NCBI GenBank assembly: GCA_023269365.1
Contig: JAHFTN010000004.1
Span: 9,060-25,701, forward strand
DNA: 16,642 nt
Source: Chlamydiota bacterium
GTDB taxonomy: Bacteria > Chlamydiota > Chlamydiia > Chlamydiales > Rhabdochlamydiaceae
Direction of reading: 5' to 3'
Numbering within the stretch: the stretch's first letter is position 1; every line of letters begins with the position of its first letter. The translations under genes and the position numbers were made by a program. The notes below the pieces were generated by a model. It searched no databases and was not told the origin of the DNA. It worked only from the letters and a program-made list of their open reading frames with translations. Below are positions 14,181-16,642 of the stretch, one piece after another.

Positions 14181-16187
14181 ATGGATAAAGCCGCTTGCAT
14201 TCGACTGCTTGAAGTGATGCTCCTGACTCGGTTTTCCGATGAGAAGATGCAAAAGCTCATCCGGCAAAATAAGGGGGGCTCGTTTCACCTATGTGTCAAT
14301 GGCCATGAGATGGTGGGAGCCCTTCTTGCCCTTTCTCTCATTCCAGGAAAAGACTGGGCCCTTCCCTACTACCGCGATCGCGCTTTTGCTTTGGGCTTGG
14401 GCTGCAGTGTGACAGAGGTGATTGCGGCGTGTCTTGCGCGCGATATCCCCCATCATTCAGGCGGACGGATGATGCCAGAGCATTTTACGCACAAAGAATT
14501 GCGTATCCCTTGTCAGTCGAGTTGCGTGGGGTCTCAGTTTTTGCAAGCTGTCGGAGTGGCAAAGGCAGTGCAGCTAGCAGGAGATGACGATATTGTCTAC
14601 GTTTCTGGGGGAGATGGGGCGACATCGCAAGGGGATTTTCACGAGGCGCTCAATTTTTCTTGCCTGCATAAGTTGGGGCTGATTTTTGTCATTCAAGATA
14701 ACGGGTGGGCGATCTCTGTTCCGGTTCACCATCAGACGGCAGGAGGAACGATTGCCAAGATGGCAGCAGGCTATGAGGGGTTGAGCGTCTTTGAGGTAGA
14801 TGGATGTGATTATGAGCAACTCTCCTCTGCAGCTCTGGCAGCAGTTACAAAAGGGCGCTCAAAACAGGGCCCGAGTCTCATCGTCGCGAAGGTCCCTCGG
14901 ATAGGGGCGCACAGTAGTAGCGATGACCCTTCCAAATACCAAGATCCCGTGTACTTTGTAGGAGAAAAAGAGAAAGACCCCCTACCTCGTTTTGAGAAGT
15001 TTTTAATCGCTCGAGGAGTGATTACAGAAGAAGAGCTCTCCCTTCTCAAGGGGCGTCTATTTAATGAGGTGGAAAGCGCTGCTATTGCAGCAGAAAAGAT
15101 CCCCTTTCCCGATCCAGAGACAGCAGCAACGGGAGTATTTGAAGAGATGGCATTTCCCTCATCGACATCTCCTGTTGAAGAGGATGCTCCTTCTGCAGAC
15201 GGGATCGTGATGATGGATGCGCTCAACCACGCCCTCGATGAGGAGATGAATAGAGATCCGACTGTAGTTGTCTTCGGACAAGATGTGGCAGAAGGAAAGG
15301 GAGGGGTCTTTGGCATCACGCGTAATTTAACTGCCCGTTACGGAAGGGCGCGCTGTTTTAATTCCCCGCTAGCAGAATCGAGCATCATCGGCATTGCCAT
15401 GGGGATGGCGATGGCGGGTTTTAAACCGGTTGCTGAGATTCAATTTGCCGATTACATGTGGACAGGGGTGAATCAGTTATTCAACGAGCTTGCCAGCGTC
15501 TACTATAGATCTAATGGGGAGTTCCACTGCCCTCTTGTCCTTCGGATGCCGTATGGAGGCTATATCCAAGGGGGCCCTTACCATTCACAGAGCGTCGAGG
15601 CGTTTTTGATCCATGCCCCGGGGTTAAAAGTGGTCGTTCCCAGTAATGCGGCTGATGCAAAGCGCCTTCTGAAAGCAGCGATCCGCGATCCCAATCCCGT
15701 CGTCTTCTTAGAACATAAAGCGCTCTATCGCCAGCGTGTCTTTTGTGCACGCAAAGAGCCGGGCCCAGAAGAGGTGCAGCCTTTTGGTAAAGCCAAAATT
15801 GTACGGGAGGGAAAAGATCTCACCGTGGTGTGTTGGGGGATGATGGTATTTATGGCCTCGCAAGTGGCCGACACCTTAGCCTCCCAAGGAATTTCTATCG
15901 AGGTGATCGATCTAAGAACCTTAGTCCCTCTCGATATCGAAACGGTTCTGAACTCTGTGCGCAAGACGGGCAAGGTGTTGATCGCTCATGAGGCACCAAG
16001 AAATTGTGGCTTCGGTGCGGAGATCGGTGCGCGTATCGCAGAAGAGGCCTTTTCTTATCTCGACGCTCCTATCCGGCGCATCGCAGGCAAAGACTGCCCC
16101 GTGCCTTACAGCAAGATTCTCGAAGACCAGGTGTTGCCGCAACTCAAGGATTTAGAGAGAGCAGCGGTTGAGCTGGCTCAGTTTTGA
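14181..16187 (+). CDS. Fused alpha-beta E1 of a 2-oxoacid dehydrogenase (branched-chain/pyruvate type)
   Basis: Thiamine diphosphate-dependent E1 decarboxylates a 2-oxoacid and passes the acyl group to the lipoyl domain of E2 in a cytoplasmic complex. The 668 residues contain both subunits usually made separately. The alpha half is about residues 1-305: YRD at 64-66, the thiamine-binding GDGATSQGDFHEA from 144 with Asn174 in IQDN, and the loop HSSSDDPSKY near 244-253. A low-complexity Pro/Ala/Glu linker spans about 305-340. The beta half runs from 341 to 668: VFGQDVAEGKGGVFG near 364-378, ESSIIGIAMGMA around 399-410 with a likely catalytic-site Glu399, and HSQSVEAFLIHAPGLKVVVPS near 468-488. 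Chlamydiae have such a fusion, annotated as oxoisovalerate/pyruvate dehydrogenase. The ATG at 14181 is six bases after the UPF0158 stop and has no ribosome site. Which oxoacid is used cannot be read here, and no E2 or E3 is in the window. Confidence 0.93.
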   Translation: MDKAACIRLLEVMLLTRFSDEKMQKLIRQNKGGSFHLCVNGHEMVGALLALSLIPGKDWALPYYRDRAFALGLGCSVTEVIAACLARDIPHHSGGRMMPEHFTHKELRIPCQSSCVGSQFLQAVGVAKAVQLAGDDDIVYVSGGDGATSQGDFHEALNFSCLHKLGLIFVIQDNGWAISVPVHHQTAGGTIAKMAAGYEGLSVFEVDGCDYEQLSSAALAAVTKGRSKQGPSLIVAKVPRIGAHSSSDDPSKYQDPVYFVGEKEKDPLPRFEKFLIARGVITEEELSLLKGRLFNEVESAAIAAEKIPFPDPETAATGVFEEMAFPSSTSPVEEDAPSADGIVMMDALNHALDEEMNRDPTVVVFGQDVAEGKGGVFGITRNLTARYGRARCFNSPLAESSIIGIAMGMAMAGFKPVAEIQFADYMWTGVNQLFNELASVYYRSNGEFHCPLVLRMPYGGYIQGGPYHSQSVEAFLIHAPGLKVVVPSNAADAKRLLKAAIRDPNPVVFLEHKALYRQRVFCARKEPGPEEVQPFGKAKIVREGKDLTVVCWGMMVFMASQVADTLASQGISIEVIDLRTLVPLDIETVLNSVRKTGKVLIAHEAPRNCGFGAEIGARIAEEAFSYLDAPIRRIAGKDCPVPYSKILEDQVLPQLKDLERAAVELAQF

Positions 16188-16642
16188 AATAAATCGCGCG
16201 ACTTAGATTCTCTTGATGGGCAATCGAAATTTCTGTGAGGGCGTTGAGTCTGTCTATTGTTTCTTGAATAATTTTAAGGGCGAGCTCTTGTGAGTTACAC
16301 TCGCTAGAGAGGTGCGCTAAGTGGATATGTTTAAGACCGGGGTGGTACACCTTTTCGATCAGCTCTGCGCACTGCGCATTGGATAAATGCCCCTGCCTTC
16401 CTAAGACGCGTTGCTTATAGAGGGGGGGCCTTGAGCTGGCATGCACCATAGAAGGTTCATGGTTTGCCTCCACGTAGAGATAGTCGCATCCCTTTAAGTG
16501 GTTCACGACAAAGGTGGTCGCAAGGCCCAAGTCGGCACAAAACCCCACCTTAAATTCCCCACTTTTAATCGCAAATGCCACGGGATCGATCGCGTCGTGC
16601 TGGATGCTGAAGGGGAGTACTTCGAGATCTTTAAATGCAAAA
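16144..16642 (-). CDS. Metallo-beta-lactamase-fold hydrolase (YycJ/VicX-like), C-terminal part, cut by window edge
   Basis: The frame is open across the right edge; about 165 codons are present, so the first part with the HxHxDH metal site is outside. What is seen fits the C-terminal half of the single-domain MBL-fold hydrolases related to YycJ: FSIQHDAIDPVAFAIKSG with the conserved HDA-DP pattern, then VGFCADLG with the metal-bridging Asp, YLYVEANHE, a RVLGRQGHLSN segment, and HIHLAHLSSECN carrying the last His ligand. These proteins are cytoplasmic, with proposed roles in nucleic-acid processing or cell-wall signalling that are not settled. A GTG inside this stretch (16581) could be mistaken for a start, but conserved sequence continues upstream of it. 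The stop at 16146-16144 lies inside the end of the E1 gene on the opposite strand, a 44-base tail-to-tail overlap. Confidence 0.88.
   Translation of the reverse strand, partial: FAFKDLEVLPFSIQHDAIDPVAFAIKSGEFKVGFCADLGLATTFVVNHLKGCDYLYVEANHEPSMVHASSRPPLYKQRVLGRQGHLSNAQCAELIEKVYHPGLKHIHLAHLSSECNSQELALKIIQETIDRLNALTEISIAHQENLSRAIYFKTEPAQPLLSLNP

Noticed and set aside
14810..15319. Antisense frame of about 169 codons inside the E1 dehydrogenase
   Set aside because: It runs opposite conserved coding sequence and has a Ser-rich composition typical of a shadow frame.
16579..16581. GTG as start of the MBL-fold hydrolase
   Set aside because: Family-conserved sequence (HDA-DP) continues upstream in the same frame to the window edge, so the real start is outside.

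Overview
The window looks like a chromosomal segment of a chlamydia, most likely an environmental (Chlamydia-like) lineage and not Chlamydiaceae itself. Four observations point there. The order hrcA-grpE-dnaK sits under a CIRCE-type operator, and the DnaK and HrcA sequences look chlamydial; HrcA carries the C-terminal extension known from chlamydiae. A serS / VIT-like membrane protein / metal P-type ATPase cluster matches, as I recall it, the CT729-CT728-CT727 order of Chlamydia trachomatis, here with an M18 aminopeptidase inserted. There is a UPF0158 protein of the kind chlamydiae carry, and a fused alpha-beta E1 dehydrogenase as in chlamydiae. Base composition looks to be in the mid-40s % G+C by eye (not counted). 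I assign no species.

Layout. Positions 1-2500 (minus strand): heat-shock operon hrcA-grpE-dnaK, read leftward from a clear sigma70-type promoter with a CIRCE inverted repeat just upstream; dnaK is cut by the window edge. Positions 2526-5594 (minus): a very large NAD-type glutamate dehydrogenase. Positions 5688-7280 (minus): an unrecognised 530-residue protein with a Ser/Pro-rich basic N-terminus and what looks like a repeated helical module, a candidate secreted protein. Positions 7378-12743 (minus): a compact operon serS-apeB-VIT-like-P1B ATPase with gaps of -1, 0 and 1 base, driven by a near-consensus promoter. Positions 12767-16187 (plus): a small orphan gene, a UPF0158 protein with an AT-hook and basic tail, and the fused E1 dehydrogenase. 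Positions 16144-16642 (minus): the C-terminal part of a metallo-beta-lactamase-fold hydrolase, whose end overlaps the end of the dehydrogenase gene tail to tail.

How the genes fit together. HrcA represses its own operon through CIRCE, with GrpE and DnaK as the chaperone output. The glutamate dehydrogenase and the E1 dehydrogenase both feed carbon from amino acids or keto acids towards central metabolism. In the serS operon, two membrane proteins likely to move divalent metals are co-transcribed with a metal-dependent aminopeptidase and seryl-tRNA synthetase. I see no tRNA or rRNA gene, CRISPR array, insertion sequence or phage gene, and no gene-free stretch longer than about 120 bases. The least explained parts are the 530-residue protein, the 77-residue gene and the C-terminal half of the UPF0158 protein.
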